The notes: generated by a model from the letters alone, not told the origin. Numbered from the stretch's first letter, positions 52,178 to 61,429 are shown. The stretch: 64,000 nt of DNA from Gracilimonas sp040117685 (GCF_040117685.2 NZ_JBEDYP020000012.1:124001-188000); one strand, 5' to 3'. Made by a program: numbers and translations.

Positions 52178-52239
52178 GGGGAATGATTTTATTAAGTGAA
52201 TCAGTTTAAAGACTAACGACCGAAGAAAAAAATATTTCA

Positions 52240-52788
52240 ATGAAAATTTTATTTACAGCACTGGTTTTGGCAGTTTCAGCCTCAATGGGAGCAACAGAAC
52301 AAACATCATTATACGATTTTACCGTTCAGGATATAGATGGAGAGGAGGTTTCTCTGGAACAGTATAAAGGACAGGTTATCTTGGTGGTCAACGTTGCCTC
52401 CAAATGCGGATATACGCCTCAATATGAAGGACTTCAGAAAATTTATGAAGCCTATAAAGATGAAGGGTTTGTGATATTGGGGTTTCCGGCCAATAACTTT
52501 AATGGCCAGGAGCCGGGAACAGATCAGGAAATAAAGCAATTTTGCACGCTTGAATATGGTGTGGAGTTCCCAATGTTTTCTAAGGTATCGGTTAAAGGTG
52601 AAGACCAGGCGGCTTTGTTCTCATACTTAACCTCCTTACCAAACGATGATTTTGACGGAGAGATTAAATGGAACTTCGAGAAATTCTTGATTGATAAAAA
52701 TGGTTTACTAAAAAGAAGATTCAGGAGCAGCGTAGAACCTCAAAGTAAGCCTCTTGTTAACGCTATCGAAAAAGAATTAAACGGTTAA
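52240..52788 (+). CDS. Glutathione peroxidase family thiol peroxidase
   Basis: A 182-residue peroxidase. After a signal-like N-terminus (about residues 1-18) comes the thioredoxin fold. The catalytic Cys56 is in NVASKCGYTPQ (cysteine, not selenocysteine). The tetrad is completed by Q90 in NNFNGQEPG and W144/N145 in IKWNFEKFL. C102 in QFCTLEYG could be the resolving cysteine, which would make it thioredoxin-dependent. It would detoxify peroxides in the periplasm if exported. A strong terminator follows. Confidence 0.92.
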   Translation: MKILFTALVLAVSASMGATEQTSLYDFTVQDIDGEEVSLEQYKGQVILVVNVASKCGYTPQYEGLQKIYEAYKDEGFVILGFPANNFNGQEPGTDQEIKQFCTLEYGVEFPMFSKVSVKGEDQAALFSYLTSLPNDDFDGEIKWNFEKFLIDKNGLLKRRFRSSVEPQSKPLVNAIEKELNG

Positions 52789-52817
52789 GAATTTTTATCC
52801 CATCACCATCCCGATAA

Positions 52818-52853
52818 GAGGGTCACGATTGAGTTCGTGATCCTCATTTTTTT
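52818..52853 (+). terminator. Terminator after the glutathione peroxidase gene
   Basis: An 11-pair stem with one wobble (52818-52828 with 52835-52845), a six-base loop and a following T-run. It separates the gene from the tRNA-Asp promoter. Confidence 0.8.
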
Positions 52854-52876
52854 AATTAATCTTTTTCGGAAAAAGG

Positions 52877-52909
52877 CTTGACTTCCAATCGATATGGTCT
52901 GTATATTTG
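52877..52909 (+). promoter_or_regulatory. Promoter of tRNA-Asp
   Basis: CTTG (52877-52880) and TATATTTG (52902-52909), a perfect TAnnTTTG, lie 21 bases apart. Transcription would start some 7 bases before the mature tRNA. The best-supported promoter in the window together with that of rpmB. Confidence 0.65.
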
Positions 52910-52922
52910 ATGCTCTCAAAAA

Positions 52923-52996
52923 GGTCCGGTAGTTCAGTTGGTTAGAACGCCTGCCTGTCACGCAGGAGGTCGAGGGTTCGAGTCCCTTCCGGATCG
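52923..52996 (+). tRNA. tRNA-Asp (GUC)
   Basis: A complete 74-base cloverleaf. The acceptor stem pairs GGTCCGG with CCGGATC (one wobble), then come the D arm GTTC/GAAC, and the anticodon stem CCTGC/GCAGG with loop CTGTCAC and anticodon GTC. The T arm has the loop TTCGAGT. The discriminator base is G, as for Asp identity. The 3' CCA is not encoded, in line with the cca gene at 26848. A terminator follows after four bases. Confidence 0.97.
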
Positions 52997-53000
52997 CAAT

Positions 53001-53030
53001 AAAGCTTCCACATAGTTGGAAGCTTTTTTT
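53001..53030 (+). terminator. Terminator after tRNA-Asp
   Basis: A perfect ten-pair stem (AAAGCTTCCA with TGGAAGCTTT, six-base loop) followed by a T-run. Strong intrinsic terminator directly after the tRNA. The gap 53031-53183 has a TATCTTTA near 53125 as the only promoter-like word before mnmG. Confidence 0.88.
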
Positions 53031-53183
53031 GTTTGTAGCTACTTTATAAATACGATTCCCCGTATCAGTGAGTCTTCGGCAAATCTACTAAGTGTAGGTT
53101 ATAGTTCAGCGAGCTGCAATTTCTTATCTTTATTATAGCTAAGTGTTAATTGGTTTTTATAAATACATAAAAAACAGAGAGTA

Positions 53184-55070
53184 ATGTCCGTTTTAGATCC
53201 TACATATGATGTAATCGTAGTTGGTGGAGGCCATGCCGGCAGTGAAGCAGCAGGAGCTGCGGCACAAATGGGAGCAAAAACCCTGCTGATTACCATGAAC
53301 CTGGAAGCAATCGCTAAGATGTCTTGTAACCCGGCTATGGGTGGTGTAGCAAAAGGCCAGCTGGTAAGAGAGATTGATGCCCTGGGCGGTTTGTCCGGAA
53401 TAGTAAGTGATGAATCCGGTGTACAATTCAGGATGCTCAATATGAGTAAAGGACCTGCAATGTGGAGTCCCCGATGCCAAAGTGATCGTATGTTATATGC
53501 GCAGAAAATGAGGGAGAAGCTCGAGGATAAAGAACACTTATTTTTCCGCCAGGATAATGTGGTCGATTTAATCTCAGAAAATGATAATGAGATTAAGGGC
53601 GTCGTTACCCAAACCGGACAAAAGTTTTATGCTAAGTCAGTCATTTTAACAACCGGTACTTTTGGAAACGGACTAATTCATATCGGCGAAAGTAATTATG
53701 GTGGGGGCAGGTCCGGGGAAAGAGCCTCCATTGGAATCTCTGCTGCTCTTGAGAAGCTTGGCTTTGAAGTAGGCAGATTAAAGACCGGAACACCTCCTCG
53801 AGTGGATGGCAGAACCGTAGATTACTCTCAACTGGAAGAACAGTTTGGGGATGAACACCCTACGGCTTTTTCTTTTCTGACAGAATCATTGCCTTCCTTA
53901 GAAGAGCAAATGTCTTGCTGGATTGGATATACCAATGAAGAGGTGCATGAGGTTTTGAAAGAAGGGTTCGATCGGAGCCCGATGTTTAATGGTCGGATTA
54001 AATCCATTGGTCCTCGTTACTGCCCAAGTATAGAAGATAAGATTAATCGCTTCGCAGATAAAGACCGTCACCAGTTGTTTCTGGAGCCTGAAGGGTGGAA
54101 TACGTATGAGATGTACTTAAATGGGTTTTCGACTTCCCTCCCTGAAGATGTTCAGTACAAGGCGTTGAGAACAATTCCCGGTTTTGAAGAGGTGATTATG
54201 ATTCGGCCCGGATATGCCATAGAGTATGATTATTTCCCACCCCATCAAATCCGGCGCTCATTAGAGACTAAATCAGTCAAAGGTCTTTTCTTTGCCGGTC
54301 AGATTAACGGAACCACCGGCTACGAAGAAGCTGCTTGCCAGGGATTGATGGCCGGAATCAATGCAGCTCTTAATGTACAAGAGAAGGAGCCGTTAGTTCT
54401 GCAAAGGTCTGAGGCATACATCGGGGTTTTGATTGATGACCTAATAAACAAGGGTACTGAAGAACCGTACCGGATGTTTACATCACGAGCTGAGCACAGA
54501 ATTTTGCTCCGCCAGGACAATGCCGACCTCCGCTTAACAGAGATTGGCCATCGAATAGGGCTGGCTTCCGATAAAAGAATGCAGCGAGTAGAGAAGAAGA
54601 AAGAAGCGATTAATAAGCTCGATGACATAATTAAGGATTATACCGTCTATCCGGATAAAATGGACCCAATGCTAGAAAGTAAGAACAGCTCGACGATGAA
54701 CCAACCCATGAAGGCAGAGAGAATATTGCTCAGGCCTGAGGTTTCTCTGCTGGACATGATGGATTATGATGAAGAGCTTGCCCGAGAGATAAGAGGGGTA
54801 AGCGACAACAAAGAAGTGCTGGATCAGATAGAGATTCAAATTAAGTATGCCGGGTATATAGAGAAAGAGTTTGAAATGGTAAAAGAGATGGAGAAACAGG
54901 AAAACATGCCTATACCGGAACAGGTTGAATATACAAGCATCAAAAGTCTTTCTACTGAGGGGGCACAAAAACTTTCCAAGATACGCCCCGAGACGATAGG
55001 TCAGGCAAGCAGAATAAGCGGAGTGTCTGCCAGCGACCTCTCCGTGCTTATGATCTATCTTAAGAACTAA
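53184..55070 (+). CDS. mnmG: tRNA uridine-5-carboxymethylaminomethyl modification enzyme MnmG
   Basis: With MnmE, MnmG (GidA) modifies U34 in the wobble position of several tRNAs, using FAD. The 628 residues start with YDVIVVGGGHAGSEAAGAAA (FAD motif). SCNPAMGGVAKGQLVREIDA, GRLKTGTPPRVD, LFFAGQINGTTGYEEAACQG and FTSRAEHRILLRQDNADLRL follow, all typical. The C-terminal helical domain ends in ASRISGVSASDLSVLMIYL. rsmG follows one base after the stop codon. Confidence 0.98.
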   Translation: MSVLDPTYDVIVVGGGHAGSEAAGAAAQMGAKTLLITMNLEAIAKMSCNPAMGGVAKGQLVREIDALGGLSGIVSDESGVQFRMLNMSKGPAMWSPRCQSDRMLYAQKMREKLEDKEHLFFRQDNVVDLISENDNEIKGVVTQTGQKFYAKSVILTTGTFGNGLIHIGESNYGGGRSGERASIGISAALEKLGFEVGRLKTGTPPRVDGRTVDYSQLEEQFGDEHPTAFSFLTESLPSLEEQMSCWIGYTNEEVHEVLKEGFDRSPMFNGRIKSIGPRYCPSIEDKINRFADKDRHQLFLEPEGWNTYEMYLNGFSTSLPEDVQYKALRTIPGFEEVIMIRPGYAIEYDYFPPHQIRRSLETKSVKGLFFAGQINGTTGYEEAACQGLMAGINAALNVQEKEPLVLQRSEAYIGVLIDDLINKGTEEPYRMFTSRAEHRILLRQDNADLRLTEIGHRIGLASDKRMQRVEKKKEAINKLDDIIKDYTVYPDKMDPMLESKNSSTMNQPMKAERILLRPEVSLLDMMDYDEELAREIRGVSDNKEVLDQIEIQIKYAGYIEKEFEMVKEMEKQENMPIPEQVEYTSIKSLSTEGAQKLSKIRPETIGQASRISGVSASDLSVLMIYLKN

Positions 55071-55071
55071 T

Positions 55072-55725
55072 TTGTTTCACGTGGAACATCAAATTTTAAG
55101 AACCCCACTATCCAAAAAGAAGGCGCAAGGGGCTCGGCTTTTATTCGATACACACAAAGAAAAGCTTGAAGACTATGTGGATCGCCTGCTGTGGTGGAAT
55201 AATAAAATCAACCTGGTGAGCCGGGGCGTTTCACGTGAAACTATAAAGAAGCACATTGAGCATTCGTTGGTATTAACGCAATCTGATTGGTTTTTGCAGG
55301 CAAATAAGGTCATAGATTCGGGTACAGGCGGGGGGTTGCCGGGTATTCCTTTGGCTATTTGCGGCAATGAAAAGCATGTGCACCTGAATGATATAGTGAC
55401 AAAGAAAATAATGGCCTGTAAAAACATGGCCTCCGGATTAAGCCTGAACAATGTATCATCAAGCTCTCACTCCATTGAAAAGGCAGGCTTTGCCGGGGAT
55501 GAGTTATTGGTCTCTAAACATGCCTTTAAGATTGGCGATTTGTGTAAAATGCTCGAGCCAAAGAAGTGGAAAAGAATAATTCTTCTTAAGGGTGGGGAAG
55601 AGGTGGGGAATGAGGTGGTGGATGTTGCAGAACCCCTAAGCATAAATGTTATCGATTTGATGCCAGGATTTGGAGACGAGTTTTATAAAGGAAAAGCAAT
55701 GGTAGAAATTTCAAGAAGACAGTAG
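55072..55725 (+). CDS. rsmG: 16S rRNA (guanine527-N7)-methyltransferase RsmG
   Basis: RsmG (GidB) methylates G527 of 16S rRNA. In the 217 residues, LLWWNNKINLVSRGV and the SAM-binding VIDSGTGGGLPGIPLAI are seen, the latter with the GxGxGxPG pattern, and the C-terminal part ends GKAMVEISRRQ. The start is a TTG at 55072 directly after the mnmG stop. The first residues FHVEH are encoded by a parS-like palindrome, and a second such site lies at codons 53-58. Loss of RsmG is known to give streptomycin resistance. Confidence 0.95.
   Translation: MFHVEHQILRTPLSKKKAQGARLLFDTHKEKLEDYVDRLLWWNNKINLVSRGVSRETIKKHIEHSLVLTQSDWFLQANKVIDSGTGGGLPGIPLAICGNEKHVHLNDIVTKKIMACKNMASGLSLNNVSSSSHSIEKAGFAGDELLVSKHAFKIGDLCKMLEPKKWKRIILLKGGEEVGNEVVDVAEPLSINVIDLMPGFGDEFYKGKAMVEISRRQ
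55073..55088. promoter_or_regulatory. parS-like centromere site 1
   Basis: TGTTTCACGTGGAACA matches the bacterial parS consensus TGTTTCACGTGAAACA at 15 of 16 bases. It overlaps the first codons of rsmG. ParB would bind here. parAB are not in the window. Confidence 0.85.
55227..55242. promoter_or_regulatory. parS-like centromere site 2
   Basis: CGTTTCACGTGAAACT matches the parS consensus at 14 of 16 bases, with the inner 14 (GTTTCACGTGAAAC) a perfect palindrome. It lies inside rsmG, 154 bases from site 1. Confidence 0.85.
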
Positions 55726-55727
55726 TA

Positions 55728-56666
55728 ATGAATAGCTCAGAAAGAAGACTGAAATTGATGCTTTTGCTTCAACAGCCGGGTAAACGATTAACAGTAGATG
55801 AACTGGCTGAGCGGTTTGATGTAAGCAGAAGGACTATATTCAGAGACTTTAATGCACTACAAGAAATTAACGTGCCGGTTACCTGGGACCGTTATTCCGG
55901 TTATGGTTTGATTGAAGGATATAAGGTTCCTCCTCTGATGTTTACTTCGAAAGAGCTTGCAACCATCATGGTTGGGCTGAATTTTGTTAAATCTCAGGTG
56001 GATCAGGGCCTGGTGGAAGATGCCAAAGGAGTAGAGGTAAAAATTAAGAATGTACTCCCAAATGAATTGAAAGAGTTCATGACTTCGCTGGAGGGAAGAA
56101 CGATAGTTGATCCCTACCTAAGGTTTGGCGGCGAGAAGAAAAAAGGAGGGAGTTGGTATCTCATAAGCAGCGCCATTGCTCAACAAAAAAGACTGCAATT
56201 TGAGTACACGACAAAATCCGGAGAGGCGGGGGTTCGAAAAATTGACCCGTATATTTTAGTTTTTTACCAGGATCACTGGAATGTGATTGGAAAATCTCAC
56301 CTTCGTGGTGAAATCAGAAATTTTATACTGGAAAAGGTGGAAGAGGTAAAAATCTTAGATGAAAAATACCACCTTAACAACGACTTGGACGTAGAGGCCC
56401 TTATTTTCCGGTCTGAGGCGAGTTCTCAATCAATAATACTACAGGTCAAAAAAGAAGATATAGCGCGTCTGGAGGCGAATTTACCGGCTAAAATAATTAA
56501 GAAAAACCATGTAAATTCTGAATTTTTTAAGGTGTGCTTTGATTTCGATAATTTGGACTTTATAAACGAGTGGCTTCTTCAGTTTGGGAAAAAAGTGAAA
56601 ATTGAAGAACCTGAAGAGTTGGTTGAGAAAAGAGAGAAGCTGCTCCGCGAAATGCTGGGTAACTAA
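55728..56666 (+). CDS. WYL-domain transcriptional regulator
   Basis: A 312-residue regulator. The N-terminal winged helix (LMLLLQQPGKRLTVDELAER, FDVSRRTIFRDFNALQEI) is of the HTH_11/DeoR type. A middle WYL domain has LQFEYTTKSGEAGVRKIDP and ILVFYQDHWNVIGKSH, where WNVIG replaces the classic WYL. A C-terminal WCX extension completes it. WYL domains bind ligands, including nucleic acids. It starts two bases after rsmG and may be in the mnmG-rsmG transcript. Target genes are unknown. Confidence 0.9.
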   Translation: MNSSERRLKLMLLLQQPGKRLTVDELAERFDVSRRTIFRDFNALQEINVPVTWDRYSGYGLIEGYKVPPLMFTSKELATIMVGLNFVKSQVDQGLVEDAKGVEVKIKNVLPNELKEFMTSLEGRTIVDPYLRFGGEKKKGGSWYLISSAIAQQKRLQFEYTTKSGEAGVRKIDPYILVFYQDHWNVIGKSHLRGEIRNFILEKVEEVKILDEKYHLNNDLDVEALIFRSEASSQSIILQVKKEDIARLEANLPAKIIKKNHVNSEFFKVCFDFDNLDFINEWLLQFGKKVKIEEPEELVEKREKLLREMLGN

Positions 56667-56689
56667 GTATCCCAAAATATCAGATACTA

Positions 56690-56719
56690 AAAAAGGGCTT
56701 CAGTATTGAAGCCCTTTTT
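56690..56719. terminator. Two-way terminator between WYL gene and gyrA
   Basis: A perfect 13-pair stem (56690-56702 with 56707-56719), a four-base loop GTAT, and A-run on one side and T-run on the other. It can stop both the plus-strand WYL transcript and minus-strand gyrA. Confidence 0.9.
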
Positions 56720-56746
56720 ATTTTAATTTAGTAAAGAAGTTGAGGG

Positions 56747-59212
56747 TTAATCTTCGTCGTCCTCATCTCCTTCCTCTTCGTTCACTACACGGGTTACGGC
56801 TGCAATAGCGCCATCAGAATCAAGGCGCATGATACGAACACCCTGAGTGTTTCTGCCCATAGTTCGGATGCCTCCGCAATTCATTCGGATAACTTTACCG
56901 CGCTCCGTGATAATCATAAGATCATCCTGATCGGTTACTTCTTTAAGCGCAATCAAGTCACCTGTTTTCGGAGTTATCTTAAGTGTAATCACACCCTTAC
57001 CACCTCTGGATTGTTCTCTGTAATCATCTACAAGAGAACGTTTACCATATCCATTTTCAGACATAGCAAGTACAGTGGCTTCGTGTGCATTTCGGATCAC
57101 GACCATATCAACGATTTCACCGTTCTTGCCTAAGCTCATGCCCTTCACTCCGGAAGTGTTTCGCCCCATTTCGCGGACGTCCTCTTCGTGGAACCGGATG
57201 GCACGGCCGTTTTTATTGGCAAGAATAATCTGGCTGTCGCCATCGGTTAGCTCGGCTGCAAGTAAGCTGTCGCCCTCCTTAATATTGATGGCAATAATTC
57301 CATCACGACGAGGTCGACTGTAAGCTTCAAGAGTTGTTTTCTTAACAAGTCCGTCTTTAGTAGCCATGATGATGGAGTGATTATTAATGTACTCTTCCTC
57401 ATCAAGTGTCTTAACCGGAACAAAGGCTTTGATAGAGTCATCTTTGTCAAGCTCAATGAGATTCACAATAGCGCGGCCCCTTGCGAGTCGGCCACCTTCC
57501 GGAATTTCATAAACCTTCAACCAGTAACACATTCCCTTTTCAGTGAAGAACAGAATATAGTTATGGGTGGTAGCTACAAATAAATGTTCTACATATTCCT
57601 CATCCCGGGTGGTTGTTCCCTTCATTCCTTTACCACCACGCCGCTGTCGGCGATAACCGCTGACGGGCATTCGCTTGATAAAGCCTTTGTTTGAAATGGT
57701 TACGACTACATCTTCGTCAGCAATCATGTCTTCAATGCTGAAGTCGTCGGCGGAGTGAACAACTTGTGTTCTTCGTTCATCACCATAACGCTTCTTCAGG
57801 TCGGCAAGCTCTTCTTTGATAATGGCTGTTTGCTTGTCGCGGTTTGTGAGAATTTCCCGGTAGTCTGAAATTTTGTCGATAATCTCTCTGTACTCACCAT
57901 CGATTTTCTCACGCTCCAGTCCGGTAAGCTTTTGAAGACGCATGTCCAGAATAGCTTTGGCCTGAATATCGGTGAGGGCAAACTTCTTGCGCAACTCTAC
58001 ATTTGCCTCTTGTGGACTGTTTGACGCACGAATGGTTTTGATGACCTCGTCAAGATTATCCAGCGCAATCTTAAGTCCTTCAAGAATATGAGCCCGGGCT
58101 TCCGCCTGGTCGAGATCGTACATCGTGCGGCGAATAATAATATCCACTCGATGTTCTACAAAGTGATAAATAAGCTCTTTAAGATCCATCACTTTAGGAC
58201 GTCCCTTAACAAGCGCCAGGTTAATCACTCCAAAAGTAGTCTGCATCTGAGTGTACTTGTACAATTGATTGAGTACAACTCCGGCGTTTGCAGATCGTTT
58301 GAGGATGATGACAATTCGAATACCCTCGCGGTCAGATTCGTCTCTGACCTCAGATATCTCAGTGATTTTCTCGTCGTTAACAAGAGAAGCAATCTTTTGA
58401 ATCAGGGTACTCTTGTTAACCTGGTATGGAATTTCTGTAATTACAATTTGTTCACGGTTTCCGCGCAATTCTTCTGTATTGGCACGGGCACGAAGAGTAA
58501 TTTTACCACGGCCGGTTTCATACGCTTCTTTTACTCCTTCATAACCATAGATAATGCCTGCGGTTGGGAAGTCAGGAGCTTTTATGTGTTGCATCAACTC
58601 CTTAATCTCAATATCAGGATTGTTGATATATTCAGTAACCCCATCAATAACTTCCGTCATATTATGTGGCGCCATGTTGGTTGCCATACCTACGGCAATA
58701 CCTGAGGCACCATTCAGCAGCAAGTTCGGAAGCATACTTGGAAGAACCGTAGGCTCCTCAAGTGTATCATCAAAGTTGGAGGAATAATCAACAGTTTCCT
58801 TATTGATATCAGAAAGCAATTCTTCGGAGAGCCGATCCATACGAACTTCTGTATAACGCATAGCCGCCGCGCTGTCACCATCAATGGAGCCGAAGTTACC
58901 CTGGCCGTCTACAAGCGGATATCTGAGGGAAAAGTCCTGAACCATTCGAACAATGGAATCATAAACGGCGGTGTCACCGTGAGGGTGATACTTACCAAGA
59001 ACCTCACCAACAATACGAGCACTTTTCTTATAGTTACGGTTATGAAGCATTCCGAGATCGTTCATCCCGTAAAGTACTCTTCGGTGAACGGGCTTCAATC
59101 CATCCCGAACATCAGGAAGAGCCCTTGATACAATAACCGACATCGAATAATCGATGTAGGACGATTGCATTTCGTCTTCTATAGTAATAGGTATAATTTT
59201 TTCTCTGGCCAT
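56747..59212 (-). CDS. gyrA: DNA gyrase subunit A
   Basis: GyrA cuts and rejoins DNA in negative supercoiling. The 821-residue protein has catalytic Y120 in AAMRYTEVRM. The region that governs quinolone binding, YHPHGDTAVYDSIVRM, has T81 at the position of E. coli S83 and D85 at that of D87. The C-terminal beta-pinwheel repeats follow, with a GyrA box RQRRGGKGM (QRRGGKG), and an acidic tail EEEGDEDDED. It follows gyrB after 45 bases, so both are likely co-transcribed, away from the usual dnaA-dnaN-gyrB place. Confidence 0.97.
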   Translation of the reverse strand: MAREKIIPITIEDEMQSSYIDYSMSVIVSRALPDVRDGLKPVHRRVLYGMNDLGMLHNRNYKKSARIVGEVLGKYHPHGDTAVYDSIVRMVQDFSLRYPLVDGQGNFGSIDGDSAAAMRYTEVRMDRLSEELLSDINKETVDYSSNFDDTLEEPTVLPSMLPNLLLNGASGIAVGMATNMAPHNMTEVIDGVTEYINNPDIEIKELMQHIKAPDFPTAGIIYGYEGVKEAYETGRGKITLRARANTEELRGNREQIVITEIPYQVNKSTLIQKIASLVNDEKITEISEVRDESDREGIRIVIILKRSANAGVVLNQLYKYTQMQTTFGVINLALVKGRPKVMDLKELIYHFVEHRVDIIIRRTMYDLDQAEARAHILEGLKIALDNLDEVIKTIRASNSPQEANVELRKKFALTDIQAKAILDMRLQKLTGLEREKIDGEYREIIDKISDYREILTNRDKQTAIIKEELADLKKRYGDERRTQVVHSADDFSIEDMIADEDVVVTISNKGFIKRMPVSGYRRQRRGGKGMKGTTTRDEEYVEHLFVATTHNYILFFTEKGMCYWLKVYEIPEGGRLARGRAIVNLIELDKDDSIKAFVPVKTLDEEEYINNHSIIMATKDGLVKKTTLEAYSRPRRDGIIAINIKEGDSLLAAELTDGDSQIILANKNGRAIRFHEEDVREMGRNTSGVKGMSLGKNGEIVDMVVIRNAHEATVLAMSENGYGKRSLVDDYREQSRGGKGVITLKITPKTGDLIALKEVTDQDDLMIITERGKVIRMNCGGIRTMGRNTQGVRIMRLDSDGAIAAVTRVVNEEEGDEDDED

Positions 59213-59257
59213 AAATCAGGTAGTAAAAAAGGTTAGTCTGTATTCAGATTAATTAGA

Positions 59258-61195
59258 TCAAATATCGATGTTGGCGTACTTGGCGTTCCGCTCGATGAAC
59301 TCACGGCGAGGTTCCACATCTCCTCCCATCAGGGTTGAGAAGAGCTTGTCGGCTCCTGCAGCACTTTCAACATTTACCTGCTGAAGTGTCCGTGTTTCCG
59401 GATCCATCGTGGTTTCCCAAAGCTGTTCGGGGTTCATCTCACCAAGACCCTTATAGCGAGAAACGTCAAACTTCTTTCGGGTCTTTTTGAGCTCTTTCAC
59501 CATCTTATCACGGGTTTCGTCATCCCACGCATATTCCAGATCTTTACTGGTCGTGATTCTATATAATGGAGGAGTGGCTATATATACAAAGCCATTTTCG
59601 ATGAGCGGGCGCATGTAACGATAGAAAAAAGTTAACAGCAGTGTTCGAATATGAGAACCGTCCACATCGGCATCCGTCATAATGATGATTTTGTGATATC
59701 GGAGCTTATCCAGCTCAAAGTCCTCATCTCCGTGACCAACACCGGTACCCAGTGCCGTAATCATGGCCTGAATTTCTTTGTTCTCCAAGATTCGGTTAAT
59801 CTTGGCTTTTTCAACATTCAGGATTTTACCTCTTAAAGGAAGAATAGCCTGAAAACTACGGTTCCGCCCCATTTTTGCAGAACCACCCGCAGAGTCACCC
59901 TCAACAAGATACACTTCACTGTGTTCGGGATCTTTAATAGAGCAATCGGCTAATTTACCCGGGAGGCCGCCACCACTCATAACGCTCTTTCGCTGAACGA
60001 GTTGGCGTGCTTTTCTGGCAGCTTCACGAGCCTCAGCAGCAAGAACAACCTTTTCAATTACTTTCTTAGCTGCTTTTGGGTTCTGTTCCAGGTACTCATT
60101 CAGCTGATCATACACCACAACTTCAACAGCACTTTGGACTTCAGAATTACCAAGCTTGGTTTTCGTCTGTCCCTCAAACTGAGGTTCGGCAACTTTAACA
60201 CTTAGTACGGCCGTCATTCCTTCCCGGAAATCTTCCCCGGAAATAGAAATTTTACTCTTGGATTTGATGAGGTTGTTCTTTTCAGCATATGATTTTAAAG
60301 AACGGGTTAAAGCTCTTCGGAATCCGGAAACATGAGACCCGCCTTCACGGGTATTAATGTTGTTTACATAAGAATGCACGTTTTCACTGAAAGAGCTATT
60401 GTACTGAATAGCTATTTCAACAGGTACATTGTCGATTTCACCGGTTATATAAATAGGTGTGGTAAGCATCGATTCGCGGTGCTCGTCAAGGAAATCAACA
60501 AAATCCTTCACCCCGCCTTCATAGTGATAAACTTCTTTTTTAAGATCTTCATCCTCTTCGCGTTCGTCAACCAGTTCGATCGTTACTTCGGGATTCAGAA
60601 ACGCAAGTTCTCTCATTCGCTCTGCAATAATGTCGAACTTGAACTCAACGGTTTGAGTGAAAATGGTAGGATCGGGAGTGAATGAAATCTTGGTCCCGGT
60701 TTCTTTCGTTTTTCCTTTAACAGAAAGAGGAATGGTGGTTTTTCCCTGTTCAAATTCCATTACATGAATTTCGCCATCCCGGTGAATTTCAGCACGGAAG
60801 TTCGTGGCCAGTGCATTCACACAACTAACACCAACACCGTGGAGCCCACCAGATACCTTATAAGTATCCTTATCAAACTTACCGCCGGCATGCAGTTTGG
60901 TAAGTACAACTTCCACGGCCGGAATACCTAGCTTCTCGTGAGTGTCTACCGGAATACCACGACCATTATCCTGAATGGTCATGGAACCGTCTTCATTTAT
61001 AGTTACAATGATATGATCACAATAGCCTGCAAGCGCTTCATCAATGGAGTTATCAACCACCTCATTAATTAAGTGGTGAAGGCCGCGCTGACCTGTATCC
61101 CCAATATACATTGCAGGGCGTTTTCGTACCGCTTCAAGACCCTCCAAAACCTGTATGTTTGACGCCTTGTAGTCGGAACCTTGTTTTTTTGCCAT
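59258..61195 (-). CDS. gyrB: DNA gyrase subunit B
   Basis: GyrB supplies the ATPase of gyrase. The 645 residues (the short form without the E. coli insert) start with a GHKL ATPase domain: EAVRKRPAMYIGDTG, INEVVDNSIDEALAGYC, IQDNGRGIPVD and GGLHGVGVSCVNALA. Then comes the TOPRIM domain with EVYLVEGDSAGGSAKMGRNR and IMTDADVDGSHIRTLLLTF, and the end RREFIERNAKYANIDI. It is transcribed divergently from rpmB. Confidence 0.98.
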   Translation of the reverse strand: MAKKQGSDYKASNIQVLEGLEAVRKRPAMYIGDTGQRGLHHLINEVVDNSIDEALAGYCDHIIVTINEDGSMTIQDNGRGIPVDTHEKLGIPAVEVVLTKLHAGGKFDKDTYKVSGGLHGVGVSCVNALATNFRAEIHRDGEIHVMEFEQGKTTIPLSVKGKTKETGTKISFTPDPTIFTQTVEFKFDIIAERMRELAFLNPEVTIELVDEREEDEDLKKEVYHYEGGVKDFVDFLDEHRESMLTTPIYITGEIDNVPVEIAIQYNSSFSENVHSYVNNINTREGGSHVSGFRRALTRSLKSYAEKNNLIKSKSKISISGEDFREGMTAVLSVKVAEPQFEGQTKTKLGNSEVQSAVEVVVYDQLNEYLEQNPKAAKKVIEKVVLAAEAREAARKARQLVQRKSVMSGGGLPGKLADCSIKDPEHSEVYLVEGDSAGGSAKMGRNRSFQAILPLRGKILNVEKAKINRILENKEIQAMITALGTGVGHGDEDFELDKLRYHKIIIMTDADVDGSHIRTLLLTFFYRYMRPLIENGFVYIATPPLYRITTSKDLEYAWDDETRDKMVKELKKTRKKFDVSRYKGLGEMNPEQLWETTMDPETRTLQQVNVESAAGADKLFSTLMGGDVEPRREFIERNAKYANIDI

Positions 61196-61346
61196 AATTA
61201 TGGAGTGATAGCTTTGTAAGATGAGTTTATTGACGCCTGAAAATAGAGCTTACACAAGCAAAATCAAAAAAAGGAAGGGTTTTTGCTGAAAATATTAGAG
61301 CTGTCGTTTCTGGGGTTAAATCCCCATTAAGAAAAGCGGTTGTGAA

Positions 61347-61355
61347 TGTGGATAA
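61347..61355 (-). promoter_or_regulatory. Perfect DnaA box in the gyrB-rpmB gap
   Basis: TGTGGATAA, the complement of TTATCCACA, occurs once in the divergent gyrB-rpmB gap. A lone perfect box outside the origin could be a DnaA control site. The remainder of 61196-61465 holds no gene. Confidence 0.55.
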
Positions 61356-61397
61356 TTTGGGAAAATGTTAATAATTAGAATTTTCATCGCTAAACCC

Positions 61398-61429
61398 GTT
61401 GAACTTTGATGATTATACTTCTATCTTTG
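61398..61429 (+). promoter_or_regulatory. Promoter of rpmB-rpmG operon
   Basis: GTTG (61398-61401) and TATCTTTG (61422-61429) with a 20-base spacer match the Bacteroidota promoter TTTG-N17-20-TAnnTTTG except one base. It sits 36 bases before the rpmB ATG. Confidence 0.6.

Noticed and set aside
58088..58705. 205-codon open frame opposite gyrA
   Set aside because: Antisense to gyrA with a composition typical of a shadow frame and no motif.
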